A stretch of 64,000 bases of DNA from an uncultured Akkermansia sp. (GTDB lineage Bacteria; Verrucomicrobiota; Verrucomicrobiia; Verrucomicrobiales; Akkermansiaceae): assembly GCA_904501975.1 (NCBI GenBank), contig CAJGCZ010000003.1, positions 47,559 through 111,558 of the forward strand. The letters run 5' to 3'. How positions within the stretch are numbered: position 1 is the stretch's first letter; every line of letters starts with the position of its first letter. Both the position numbers and the translations under genes were made by a program. Below are positions 1-8,274 of the stretch, in pieces. The notes under the pieces were generated by a model. That model saw nothing but the letters and a program-made list of their open reading frames with translations. It searched no databases and was not told the DNA's origin.

Positions 1-394
1 AATTACCAAAATAGATTTGGAATATGAGCTTGTCGGGAACCTGAGCTATACCACGCTGACCGCAGACCCTCAATTTCTCTCCGATTATTACCCCTTGGCG
101 CACGGAAGCTCATTGAAACTCGAGCCGTATGACATTTCTATAACATACGACGAGGAAGAAGAAGAATGGGCGGTTACGATTGAATCAACAGATGCAAAAC
201 TTCTTGAACGCATTCATTTCATACACTTTTACAATCAAGGAGGTAAGCGCATACACTCAGAACTGATGTATTCTATGGGAGAGGAGCAGATAACAGTTGA
301 TACTATATATCCTTACGCCCATAGTTTCCAAATTGAGTTCTTTGAGGTAGAAAAACATTCCTATACCATCGAGCAAAACCTCCGCATTAAATAA
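1..394 (+). CDS. C-terminal part of an unknown protein (5' end outside window)
   Basis: The reading frame is open from the first complete codon (base 2) with no stop before it, so the gene is cut by the left window edge. The TTG at 17 is probably not its start. The visible ~130 residues are acidic, with a run of glutamates, and rich in aromatic and beta-prone stretches; there is no hydrophobic segment or recognisable motif. It ends in TAA at 392-394. The following gene has its own promoter 34 nt downstream, so this is the end of a transcription unit. No function is proposed. Confidence 0.6.
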   Translation, partial: ITKIDLEYELVGNLSYTTLTADPQFLSDYYPLAHGSSLKLEPYDISITYDEEEEEWAVTIESTDAKLLERIHFIHFYNQGGKRIHSELMYSMGEEQITVDTIYPYAHSFQIEFFEVEKHSYTIEQNLRIK

Positions 395-427
395 GAGCCG
401 GGTCTGCCGGCGCGAGTCTTGTTTGTC

Positions 428-457
428 TTGACTAAATCAGCGCCGGCATGTTAGAAT
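428..457 (+). promoter_or_regulatory. Sigma-70 promoter of the CDF transporter
   Basis: TTGACT (428-433), an 18-nt spacer, and TAGAAT (452-457). Only 10 nt separate the -10 box from the ATG at 468, so the mRNA should be leaderless or nearly so. Confidence 0.65.
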
Positions 458-467
458 CATTCTTCAC

Positions 468-1862
468 ATGGATGCAGACACCAAGAAAACAGTAGCAGCA
501 GTATCATCGGTCATTTGGAGTGCTTTATTGACGGTGATGAAGTTTGTGGTAGGTATCATCACCGGCTCACTGGGTATCTTATCCGAAGCACTGCACAGCG
601 CCTTAGATTTGTTAGCCGCATTAGGCTCATTATTTGCTGTAAGAATTGCCGCTCGCCCGGCAGACGAAGAGCACCCGTACGGCCATGGCAAGGTGGAAAA
701 TCTGATGGCTCTTGTAGAAACGGCATTGCTTTTGGCAACAGCTGCGTGGGTAATCAAAGAAGCAGTAGAGCGCCTGATGAGTGACTCTCCGGATGCACTC
801 CATGTCGAAACCAGTATATGGGCCTTCGTTGTCGTGATTGTCTCTTTGGTGATCGACGTTAACCGTGCAGCCATGCTCAAGCGCGTTGCCAAAGAAACAA
901 AGAGCGCAGCTCTTGAGGCAGATGCAGCCCACTTTGCATCCGATATTTGGAGCAGTGCGGCGGTTTTGCTCGGTATTACCGGAGCCGCCTGCGTGGGCTT
1001 CACGCAAGAAGGCAGCGTACTGCATTGGATACTCTTGCGCGCGGACGTACTGGCATCGTTGGGTGTGGTCATGCTCATCTTGCATATATGCTATGAACTG
1101 GGCATGAAAGCCATCAACAATCTGATGGATAAATCTGACGGTGAAGCAGCAGAAAAAATACGTGAGCTGATGAAGACCCGCATGCCGGCCTATCCTGTCA
1201 CTCGCATGCGCGTGCGCGAAGTCGGCATGAAGGTGTATACGGAAATTGAGGTAGCCGTGCCGCGCGAGCTGCATGTGGACACAGCACACGAAATTGCTGA
1301 TGCCATTGAAGACTTGATTGCATCGGAGATACCGGAGGCAGAAACGATTGTGCACATGCAACCAAGCGCGCAAGCAGAAGACACCCCGGAATTGCTGATA
1401 CGCCGCATTGCACTTACGCACCGCTTTGGTGTGCACGGCTTGGTGCTCATGCAATCCGAGCAAGGATTAGTCATCTTTACTGATTTGGAATTACCCCCGC
1501 ATGCCACCTTGGAGGGCTGGCACGTGGCCATACAAGCGTTCCGCAACGAAGTGCAGAGAAAACTCAATGCAACGGATGTGATAGTGCATGTAGAGCCGAA
1601 TGTGCGAGAGTTGCCCAGCTACCGCGCCCCCATTCCTAAGGATTGGGAATCAAAGGTACGCCACGCCATGATATCATTGGGTGCCCCCCTGCCCACGCGC
1701 ATTCAACTGTATACCCAAGGAGCGCACCGTCTTTGCATCATTTGCATTCCGATGGAATTCAGCCTCAATGTACAGGAAAGCCACGACCGCATTTCCGCCA
1801 TCAACAAGCGACTCCGTGCAGAATTGCCCGATATGGCAAAATTGATTGTCACCTACGAATAA
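468..1862 (+). CDS. Cation diffusion facilitator (CDF) family metal efflux transporter
   Basis: 464 residues. The N-terminal ~215 residues carry the CDF membrane domain. The two halves of the transport-site metal centre are visible as H43/D47 (EALHSALD) and H155/D159 (HFASD), with the family HPYGHGK loop at 69-75. The mixed His/Asp site is the pattern usual for Zn(II)/Co(II)/Fe(II) exporters rather than the all-Asp manganese type. A cytoplasmic CDF C-terminal domain follows (about 215-305). Beyond it lie ~160 further residues resembling a second and third copy of that alpha-beta module, so the protein is longer than the usual ~300. Family knowledge: proton-coupled export of divalent metal from the cytoplasm. 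Which metal is not decided by sequence. Confidence 0.9.
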   Translation: MDADTKKTVAAVSSVIWSALLTVMKFVVGIITGSLGILSEALHSALDLLAALGSLFAVRIAARPADEEHPYGHGKVENLMALVETALLLATAAWVIKEAVERLMSDSPDALHVETSIWAFVVVIVSLVIDVNRAAMLKRVAKETKSAALEADAAHFASDIWSSAAVLLGITGAACVGFTQEGSVLHWILLRADVLASLGVVMLILHICYELGMKAINNLMDKSDGEAAEKIRELMKTRMPAYPVTRMRVREVGMKVYTEIEVAVPRELHVDTAHEIADAIEDLIASEIPEAETIVHMQPSAQAEDTPELLIRRIALTHRFGVHGLVLMQSEQGLVIFTDLELPPHATLEGWHVAIQAFRNEVQRKLNATDVIVHVEPNVRELPSYRAPIPKDWESKVRHAMISLGAPLPTRIQLYTQGAHRLCIICIPMEFSLNVQESHDRISAINKRLRAELPDMAKLIVTYE

Positions 1863-1879
1863 GCAAGGGTGCATAACTC

Positions 1880-1908
1880 TTGAAAACAGAGTCAAAGCGT
1901 GATACAAT
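1880..1908 (+). promoter_or_regulatory. Sigma-70 promoter of rpoN
   Basis: TTGAAA (1880-1885), a 17-nt spacer, and TACAAT (1903-1908). The ATG begins 7 nt after the last base of the -10, at the expected +1: a predicted leaderless mRNA. Confidence 0.7.
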
Positions 1909-1914
1909 ACCTGC

Positions 1915-3216
1915 ATGGCAGATACGGGGATGTTACAGGGCATGAAGCAAAGCATGGCGGCAACGCCTGCTATGCAGCTCTATCTGCAAGCCCTGCAAGC
2001 CAACCGTAGTGAACTGGATGAACTTGTTGCCAAGGCCATCTCCGGCAATCCGGCCTTAGAGAAAATTGAGCCCCGTGAGCCATCTATCTTAATAAGTTAC
2101 GATAGGCACAGCTCAGGCCACAATTTTGCGCTGGAAAGCTTAAGCTCAGAACAAACACTCGCCGATTACCTGGAGGAGCAAATCAGACAAAGCGGACTTT
2201 CTAAAACAATTCAAAGCGCAGCCGTTAGTATCATTCCCTATCTTAATAAACATGGTTTTTTTGCTGAATCTCCTAAGCAGGTTCAGGAGGAATTGGGATT
2301 AAGTGACTCGCATTTCCGCCAGGCACGCCGAGCCATTTTTGATTTGGACCCTAGCGGGGTTGGGGCGGCTGATTTAAGAGAAAGCCTGATGATTCAGCTC
2401 TACCGCCTCGGCGAATCCCGCGGGCTACCCATGAAGCTTTTGCGCCACCATTGGGAGGCCTTAGTGCGCCACCGCTATGCCGAAATTGCACGCGCCTTGG
2501 ACGTAGAAGAAGAAGCCGCAGAACTGGCAGCAAAACGCATTGCAAGGCTGAATCCGGATCCCGGCAGCGGCTTTTCTCATGCCGAGCTCAACATCATTAC
2601 ACCTGACTTGATTTTGGAGTATGAAGGCCATGAGCCTAAACTACATTTAACGGCAGATTCATCTCCCCAAGTAGTACTCTCATCGGAGTATCGGGAAATG
2701 ATGGCAGAGCACGCCGATAAACCGGAGGTGCGCAGCTATCTCTCACGCTGTTTCCGCGAGGGGCGAGAGCTCATACGAGCCTTAGGAGACCGCCAAACAA
2801 CCCTGCTGCTGGTGGCAAAAGCTATTGCAGAAAAACAAGCAGCCTTTTTCCTCGGCAAAGCTGAATCCATTAAACCGCTCAAAATGGAAGAAGTGGCCGA
2901 GGCCACACAGCTGCATATTTCCACCATTTCTCGCGCGGTTCGAGGCAAATATATGCAAACACCGCGGGGAGTATTTGAGCTGCGCAGCTTGTTTACAACA
3001 GCCCTGAATACGGCTGCAGATACAGAGATGTCTGCCGATGAAATTAAGAGCAAAATACGGCGCTATATTGAAGAGGAGGATACAGCCCACCCGCTCTCCG
3101 ATGCCAAACTGGAAGCCCTGCTGCAACAGGAAAACATTACTGTAGCACGACGCACCATTGCCAAATACCGAGAACAGATGCGAATTCTCCCGGCAAGTCT
3201 GCGCAAACGCAAGTGA
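1915..3216 (+). CDS. rpoN: RNA polymerase sigma-54 factor
   Basis: 433 residues, normal for RpoN. Region I is the Gln/Leu-rich N-terminus (about 5-50), which in this family contacts bacterial enhancer-binding proteins. The core-binding region follows (about 75-290). The C-terminal third holds the helix-turn-helix (around EVAEATQLHISTISRAV) and the RpoN box, here ARRTIAKYRE near residues 415-424, which reads the -24 promoter element. The box is intact. The start is fixed by the promoter, whose +1 falls on this ATG. No enhancer-binding activator, HPF or PTS-Ntr gene, the usual rpoN neighbours, lies in the window; cmk follows after 43 nt with its own promoter. Confidence 0.97.
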   Translation: MADTGMLQGMKQSMAATPAMQLYLQALQANRSELDELVAKAISGNPALEKIEPREPSILISYDRHSSGHNFALESLSSEQTLADYLEEQIRQSGLSKTIQSAAVSIIPYLNKHGFFAESPKQVQEELGLSDSHFRQARRAIFDLDPSGVGAADLRESLMIQLYRLGESRGLPMKLLRHHWEALVRHRYAEIARALDVEEEAAELAAKRIARLNPDPGSGFSHAELNIITPDLILEYEGHEPKLHLTADSSPQVVLSSEYREMMAEHADKPEVRSYLSRCFREGRELIRALGDRQTTLLLVAKAIAEKQAAFFLGKAESIKPLKMEEVAEATQLHISTISRAVRGKYMQTPRGVFELRSLFTTALNTAADTEMSADEIKSKIRRYIEEEDTAHPLSDAKLEALLQQENITVARRTIAKYREQMRILPASLRKRK

Positions 3217-3222
3217 TTTTGC

Positions 3223-3251
3223 TAGACATTTACCCGCCTTCGATGTATACT
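3223..3251 (+). promoter_or_regulatory. Sigma-70 promoter of cmk
   Basis: TAGACA (3223-3228), a 17-nt spacer, and TATACT (3246-3251). 8 nt separate the -10 from the ATG at 3260. Confidence 0.6.
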
Positions 3252-3259
3252 AAACGCGT

Positions 3260-3898
3260 ATGAATCCTCCCGCAATTGCCATCGACGGCCCCGCAGCTTC
3301 CGGTAAATCTACAGTAGCAAAACTCATTGCAAAAGAGTTAGGCTTTACGTTCATCAACACGGGTGCCATGTATCGTGCCGTAACATGGTATGTTTTGCAG
3401 CAAGGAATTGCCCCGGCTGATACTGAGGCTGTGAAGGCTATTTTGCCCGGCATTCCTCTTTCCTTCGGCAAGGATGGCGCCGTCTCCACCGTTATGTGCG
3501 AAGGCCGCGTGTTGGGTGAGGAATTGACCCTTCAATCCACCAATGACAATGTGTCCACCATTGCCGCGATTCCCGAGGTGCGTGCCCTGCTGGTAGAAAA
3601 ACAGCGTGAGTACAACCTGGCTGAGCCCGTTGTGATGGAAGGCCGCGACATCGGCACCGTTGTATTCCCCAACACTCCGTACAAATATTTCGTAACAGCT
3701 TCTGAAGAAGTACGCGCCGCACGCCGTGCCGCCCAAGGGCTTACAGACTCCATTGCCGAGCGCGACCGCAAGGATTCCGCACGCGCCTGCGCTCCCCTGA
3801 CCATGGCAGAGGACGCCAAGCTTGTCGATACTTCCGATATGTCCATTGAGCAGGTAGTGGCCTACATTGCAGAGGACATTCGCAACCGTATGGCCTGA
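3260..3898 (+). CDS. cmk: Cytidylate kinase
   Basis: 212 residues. The P-loop GPAASGKST is at residues 10-18, followed by the conserved NTGAMYRA substrate segment. EGRDIGTVVFPN and the lid-region arginines (RAARRAAQG, then RDRKDSAR) are typical of bacterial CMP/dCMP kinases, which phosphorylate (d)CMP with ATP in pyrimidine salvage and dCTP supply. The cmk-plsC order is common in bacteria. plsC begins 56 nt downstream without a convincing promoter, so the two are probably co-transcribed. Confidence 0.97.
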   Translation: MNPPAIAIDGPAASGKSTVAKLIAKELGFTFINTGAMYRAVTWYVLQQGIAPADTEAVKAILPGIPLSFGKDGAVSTVMCEGRVLGEELTLQSTNDNVSTIAAIPEVRALLVEKQREYNLAEPVVMEGRDIGTVVFPNTPYKYFVTASEEVRAARRAAQGLTDSIAERDRKDSARACAPLTMAEDAKLVDTSDMSIEQVVAYIAEDIRNRMA

Positions 3899-3954
3899 TA
3901 GAATCGAACTCATACACTATTCTCCACAACTTTTAACTCTCCCCCGATAGCATT

Positions 3955-4587
3955 ATGGCATTGTCAATGAACCCCGTTTACTACCTCGGTTACACCATCT
4001 TTAAGGGTGCAGCCAAGGCGTTCTTCGATATGAAGGTGCTGAACCGCGAAAAACTGATTGACGGCAGCTCCTGCATCTATGTATGCAATCACCAAAGCTT
4101 TTTGGACCCGCCCCTGATTTCCTCCATTTTCGAAAATCCGGTTCATTTCCTTGCCCGTAAGACACTGTTCGACAACTGGTTCATGAAGTGGGCGCTGCCG
4201 CTGTGTAACTCCCTGCCCATTGACCAGAAGCGCCCGGACCCGGGCTGCATCCTCAAGGTACTCCGCCATGTACGCGAGGGTGGAAGCATTGTTATTTTCC
4301 CGGAGGGCTCCCGTTGTCCGGATGGTCAGATTCACGACGCCATGCCCGGCATTGGCCTCATTCTGAGCAAGTTGGCCGGTGTACCTGTGCAGCCGCTGCG
4401 CATTGAGGGCGCTTACGATGCCCTCCCCATCCACAGCAGCAAGCTTCGTTTTGCTCCCATCACCATCACCGTGGGCGACCCCATCGACTTTACGCCCGAG
4501 GAGCTTAAGCCCAAGGGCCGCGAAGGCCACTTAGCCTTGGGTCGCCGTGTCATGGATGCCATCCGCGCGTTGCCCACGCAGCCCTGA
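3955..4587 (+). CDS. plsC: 1-acyl-sn-glycerol-3-phosphate acyltransferase (PlsC family)
   Basis: 210 residues. The HX4D catalytic motif is NHQSFLD near residue 43, and the phosphate-binding FPEGSR block lies about 70 residues later; both define the lysophosphatidate acyltransferase fold. The family transfers a fatty acyl chain to the sn-2 position of lysophosphatidic acid at the inner face of the membrane. Only one weak hydrophobic N-terminal stretch is visible, suggesting a monotopic association. No Shine-Dalgarno precedes the ATG. recF starts 9 nt after the stop, so cmk, plsC and recF form one cluster. Confidence 0.92.
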   Translation: MALSMNPVYYLGYTIFKGAAKAFFDMKVLNREKLIDGSSCIYVCNHQSFLDPPLISSIFENPVHFLARKTLFDNWFMKWALPLCNSLPIDQKRPDPGCILKVLRHVREGGSIVIFPEGSRCPDGQIHDAMPGIGLILSKLAGVPVQPLRIEGAYDALPIHSSKLRFAPITITVGDPIDFTPEELKPKGREGHLALGRRVMDAIRALPTQP

Positions 4588-4596
4588 TGCACGCAC

Positions 4597-5652
4597 ATGC
4601 TCATCACCCTGAGATTGCGCAATTTCAGATGTTACCCCACCCTCAACTGGGATATTCCGGCTGAGGGTGCCTTGCTTTATGGCAGCAATGCTCAGGGAAA
4701 AACCAGTTTGCTGGAGGCTATTTGCTTTGCCTTAACCCTGCACACCCCCAGAACAGCCCGCATGGATCGCCTCGCCATGCACGGTTGCAACGATTTCGGG
4801 ATTTCTCTGGATACCGACAACGGCACGCGCAAATTGATATGGCAGCAGCGGCGCCTGGAAATGAGTGTAGGCGGTGAAACTCGGCGCGATTACACAGACT
4901 TTTTAGCAGATGCCGGCCCGGTTGTATGGCTCGGCAATACAGATATGAACCTTGTAACGGGCGGTGCAGAAGAACGGCGAGCGTACCTTGATTTCCTCGG
5001 TTCTCAATGGCACCCCGCTTACCGCCCTGCTTTATTAGAATACAGGAAAGCGCTCAAATCCCGCAATCTGCTGCTGCGCAATCCGCGCCACACAGCCGCC
5101 ACGCTGCGAAGTTATGCAGGATTATTAGGCCGTTACGGCGAGGTATTGTGCACCTTACGCGCTCAGCTCTTACAACTACTTCGCCCCCATATTTGCCAGC
5201 ACCATTTAGCAATCTCGGGCGGTAATGAGGAGGTTTCCATCGTGTACCACCCCTCAACGGAACTTCCATTAGAACAAGCACTTGAGCAAGCCTTAGAGGC
5301 TGATGAACGCGCAGGCTTCACAACTGTAGGCCCGCACCGCGATGATTTTGAGCTGTATATTAAAGGGCGTTCCGCAGCAGAATACGCCTCTGAGGGGCAA
5401 CAACGCACCTTAGCCACCTCGCTCGTGCTTGCGCAATCCGGACTCTTGCAGGTACAAACCGGCCACTCGCCCACCTTGCTGATTGACGATATTTTCGGCG
5501 AACTGGATCCGGCAAGACGCCGTGCCCTCCTAGCCCAACTACCGGCCGACTCTCAAATTTTCATTACAACCACGCACACGGATTGGTTGCAAGACACCCC
5601 GGCTCCCTTACCTTTGCTCTATATTAAGAACGGCAACATTCTAGAGGCCTAA
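4597..5652 (+). CDS. recF: DNA replication and repair protein RecF
   Basis: 351 residues, the usual size. The SMC-like ATPase signals are all present: Walker A GSNAQGKT at 29-36, the RecF block TVGPHRDD at 243-250, the ABC signature SEGQQRT at 265-271, and Walker B LLIDDIFGELD at 294-304. Family role: loads or stabilises RecA at single-strand gaps together with RecO and RecR. It is not next to dnaA/dnaN/gyrB, its common location elsewhere. Its stop codon interlocks with that of the convergent ABC-F gene (4-nt overlap), leaving no room for a conventional terminator. Confidence 0.96.
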   Translation: MLITLRLRNFRCYPTLNWDIPAEGALLYGSNAQGKTSLLEAICFALTLHTPRTARMDRLAMHGCNDFGISLDTDNGTRKLIWQQRRLEMSVGGETRRDYTDFLADAGPVVWLGNTDMNLVTGGAEERRAYLDFLGSQWHPAYRPALLEYRKALKSRNLLLRNPRHTAATLRSYAGLLGRYGEVLCTLRAQLLQLLRPHICQHHLAISGGNEEVSIVYHPSTELPLEQALEQALEADERAGFTTVGPHRDDFELYIKGRSAAEYASEGQQRTLATSLVLAQSGLLQVQTGHSPTLLIDDIFGELDPARRRALLAQLPADSQIFITTTHTDWLQDTPAPLPLLYIKNGNILEA

Positions 5653-7649
5653 GCCTCAGCAGCGCCAAACTCTTCATCCAATGCAGCCGTAGCCTGCTCA
5701 ATTTCTACAGAAATATCTTCCCACTGAGTATACAGCTTTTCGCTATCCCGCTCCAGCTGCTGGTATTCTTGGGTGAGCTCCATGAGAATTTGATTATCAG
5801 ATGTATTCTCGGGCTTTTCCAACTCTGCACAGATTTCCTCGCGGCGCACATCCTTAAGAGCAATTTGCTCTTCAATTTCCGCTAATTTCTGCTGCAAGGG
5901 TTTTAACACACGGGTGCGTTTCTCGCGCTCTTGGGCACGAGCACGTCGTGCATCCTTGCGGTTAACAGGGGTAGAAGCTGCTGAGCCCTGCACAGAACCT
6001 GCGGTTGATTCAACAGCAAGAGCCTTCAAGCGGCGTTCTTCCGCCTCAATAGATTCAATGTATTGAGATACATTGCCATAAAAGAGACGCGGGGGCAAGC
6101 CGGGGCGGAACTCCAGCACCTTGTTGACAATAGGATCCAAGAAGCGGCGATTGTGTGAAACGATGCAATAAGAGCCGGGGTACTCCGCCAAAGCCTGCTG
6201 CAATACATCCTGACTCTGGAAATCCAAGTGGTTTGTCGGCTCGTCCATAATTAGGAAGTTAGCCGGTTTCAGCAACATACAAACCAAAGCAACACGCGAG
6301 CGCTCACCACCGCTCAGTACTCCGATTTTTTTGAAGACATCATCTCCACGGAACAGGAAACAGCCTAAGATATTGCGCACCAAGGGGCGCGTTTCTCGCG
6401 ACGCTGCGGCCTCCACACATTCCAGAATCGTTTGCTCGTTATCCAGAATATCTGCATGCGTCTGGGAGAAGAAGGCAACCTGCGTATGATGGCCAAAGCT
6501 GAATTCGCCGGAATCCGGCGCCTCTGTACCGGAAATAAGACGCGTGAAGGTGGATTTACCGGAGCCGTTGACACCTACGATGGCAATGCGGTCGCCCTTC
6601 TCCATCGTAAAATCATAATCCTTCAACAAGGTAATGGGGCCGTATGCCTTGCCTACCTTGCGCAAATGCACCACGGTATTACCACCGGGCGGCGGCGGAG
6701 GAAAGTGGAAACTCATGACGGCATCGTCATCTTCCACTTCTATCAGTTCGATTTTCTCCAATTGCTTAATACGGCTCTGTGCCTGGCTGGCCTTGGTGGC
6801 CTTGGCACGGAAGCGATCGATAAAGGCCTGCGTTTTAGCAATTTCCTTCTGCTGAGCCTTAGCCTGGCGCAGTAAAATTTCCTTACGAGCCTTGCTTTCC
6901 TGCAGGTAGAAGGAGAAATTACCGGAATACTCCTCCGCTCGGCCATGGTGGAAGGCAATAGTGCGAGTAACGAGAGAATCCAACAGCGCCACATCGTGGC
7001 TGATGATACAAATGGCACCGCGATATGTTCGCAGACTTTGCTCCAACCAGCGCTGGCTCTGAATATCCAAGTGATTGGTCGGTTCGTCCAGCAAGAGCAC
7101 CTCAGGCTCTTTCAGCAACAGCTTGGCCAAAGCAATGCGCATTTGCCAGCCTCCGGAAAACTCGCCGCAATCGCGTGTAAAATCTTGTGTAGAAAAACCT
7201 AAGCCTCGGAGGATAGATTCAGCTCGGGGTTTTAAGGAAGCAGCATCGCGATCCTGTAGCAACAGCTCTAAATGCCCAATTTCTTCCAACGCCTCGCGAT
7301 AAGCATCGGATGCAGAATCCAGCGTTTGCAGCTCCTCCGACATTTCGTCGATAACTTGCTGCAACTCAACAATGTTACCAACAGAACCCAGCACCTCATC
7401 CAACAGAGAGGAACCGGAAATATGAATACCATCTTGGGGCAAATAGCCCACTTGCGTATGCCGAGGCAACAGAACCTTACCGCAATCCGGCTCCATCACC
7501 CCCACAATACACTTCATGAGAGTGGACTTACCGGCACCATTCTGCCCGGCGAACGCGATACGCTCTCCGCGTTCAACAACGAAGGAGAGCGAATCGAAGA
7601 GTACGCGCGGACCGAACTCAATGTGAAGGTCCTGTACGGCAAAAACCAT
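5649..7649 (-). CDS. ABC-F family ATPase (Uup/EttA-like, ribosome-associated)
   Basis: 666 residues from the ATG at 7649. Two ABC cassettes are joined by a charged helical linker, with no membrane segment: Walker A GQNGAGKST and GVNGSGKST, signatures FSGGW and LSGGERSR, and Walker B LLLDEPTNHLD and LIMDEPTNHLD. After the second cassette there is a charged coiled coil of ~100 residues like the Uup C-terminal domain. ABC-F proteins act on the ribosomal E site or on DNA-linked processes rather than in transport. A longer frame would add 8 codons inside the cyclophilin gene. The chosen ATG overlaps the cyclophilin stop as TAATG, indicating translational coupling. Confidence 0.93.
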   Translation of the reverse strand: MVFAVQDLHIEFGPRVLFDSLSFVVERGERIAFAGQNGAGKSTLMKCIVGVMEPDCGKVLLPRHTQVGYLPQDGIHISGSSLLDEVLGSVGNIVELQQVIDEMSEELQTLDSASDAYREALEEIGHLELLLQDRDAASLKPRAESILRGLGFSTQDFTRDCGEFSGGWQMRIALAKLLLKEPEVLLLDEPTNHLDIQSQRWLEQSLRTYRGAICIISHDVALLDSLVTRTIAFHHGRAEEYSGNFSFYLQESKARKEILLRQAKAQQKEIAKTQAFIDRFRAKATKASQAQSRIKQLEKIELIEVEDDDAVMSFHFPPPPPGGNTVVHLRKVGKAYGPITLLKDYDFTMEKGDRIAIVGVNGSGKSTFTRLISGTEAPDSGEFSFGHHTQVAFFSQTHADILDNEQTILECVEAAASRETRPLVRNILGCFLFRGDDVFKKIGVLSGGERSRVALVCMLLKPANFLIMDEPTNHLDFQSQDVLQQALAEYPGSYCIVSHNRRFLDPIVNKVLEFRPGLPPRLFYGNVSQYIESIEAEERRLKALAVESTAGSVQGSAASTPVNRKDARRARAQEREKRTRVLKPLQQKLAEIEEQIALKDVRREEICAELEKPENTSDNQILMELTQEYQQLERDSEKLYTQWEDISVEIEQATAALDEEFGAAEA

Positions 7650-8173
7650 TACTTGCCGAGCTTGCTGTTCCAACGAGTAATGTTAGCAGACTGCTCCTCA
7701 AAGAGGTCTGCGCAATCATCATGAATCTCGATGGAAGTGATGGTATCATTCTGGCGAATGGAATCCACAACCGCTTGGTCATCAGCAGAGCAAACCTCAC
7801 CAAAAATGGTGTGCTTGCCGTTCAGCCAAGAAGTGGGAACATGCGTAATGAAGAACTGAGAACCGTTTGTACCCTTGCCGGTCCATGTTTTACCGGCATT
7901 AGCCATGGCCAAAAGACCGGGGCGGTCAAACTTGAGATCCGGGCGGCACTCGTCGTCAAACTGGTAGCCGGGACCACCACAACCGGTACCCTCAGGGTCG
8001 CCACCCTGAATCATGAAATCTGCAATCACACGGTGAAACTTAAGGCCATTGTAAAAACCACGCTGGGCAAGGTTAAGAAAGCTTGCAGCGGTCATCGGCG
8101 TCTTAGAAGCAAAAACAACGAGATGAATGTCGCCTTTGCTTGTCTTCATGGTGATTTTCTTGTCAGTTGCCAT
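7649..8173 (-). CDS. Cyclophilin-type peptidyl-prolyl cis-trans isomerase
   Basis: 174 residues, no signal peptide, so cytoplasmic. Cyclophilin landmarks are clear: FHRVIADFMIQGGDPEGTG (catalytic Arg), the LAMANAG segment, NGSQFFIT and the final-third LNGKHTIFGEV. It is one of the short bacterial PpiB-like enzymes that speed proline isomerisation during folding. It is the first gene of a two-gene unit with the ABC-F gene and has its own near-leaderless promoter. Confidence 0.96.
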   Translation of the reverse strand: MATDKKITMKTSKGDIHLVVFASKTPMTAASFLNLAQRGFYNGLKFHRVIADFMIQGGDPEGTGCGGPGYQFDDECRPDLKFDRPGLLAMANAGKTWTGKGTNGSQFFITHVPTSWLNGKHTIFGEVCSADDQAVVDSIRQNDTITSIEIHDDCADLFEEQSANITRWNSKLGK

Positions 8174-8179
8174 GCGTGC

Positions 8180-8208
8180 AACATACCAACACTCAGCCTT
8201 TCATGCAA
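8180..8208 (-). promoter_or_regulatory. Sigma-70 promoter of the cyclophilin gene
   Basis: On the minus strand: TTGCAT (8208-8203), a 17-nt spacer, and TATGTT (8185-8180). 6 nt separate it from the ATG at 8173, a predicted leaderless start. Confidence 0.6.
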
Positions 8209-8238
8209 GAGTAAAGCGTGGCATAACGGGATTTTATC

Positions 8239-8267
8239 TTGCTGACGCGCGCAATTTTTGATAGGAT
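8239..8267 (+). promoter_or_regulatory. Sigma-70 promoter of the 8275 gene
   Basis: TTGCTG (8239-8244), a 17-nt spacer, and TAGGAT (8262-8267). The ATG at 8275 lies 7 nt after the -10. An upstream in-frame TTG at 8239 is inside the promoter and is rejected as a start. Confidence 0.6.
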
Positions 8268-8274
8268 GCAGGAT

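Noticed and set aside
464..1463. Long reverse-strand frames (204, 277 residues) opposite the CDF gene
   Set aside because: They lie wholly inside a gene with clear family motifs; composition is Ser/Ala- or Cys/His-rich without any domain.
3895..3925. tRNA T-arm-like sequence (GAATCGAACTC)
   Set aside because: No cloverleaf can be built around it; it lies in the 56-nt cmk-plsC gap.
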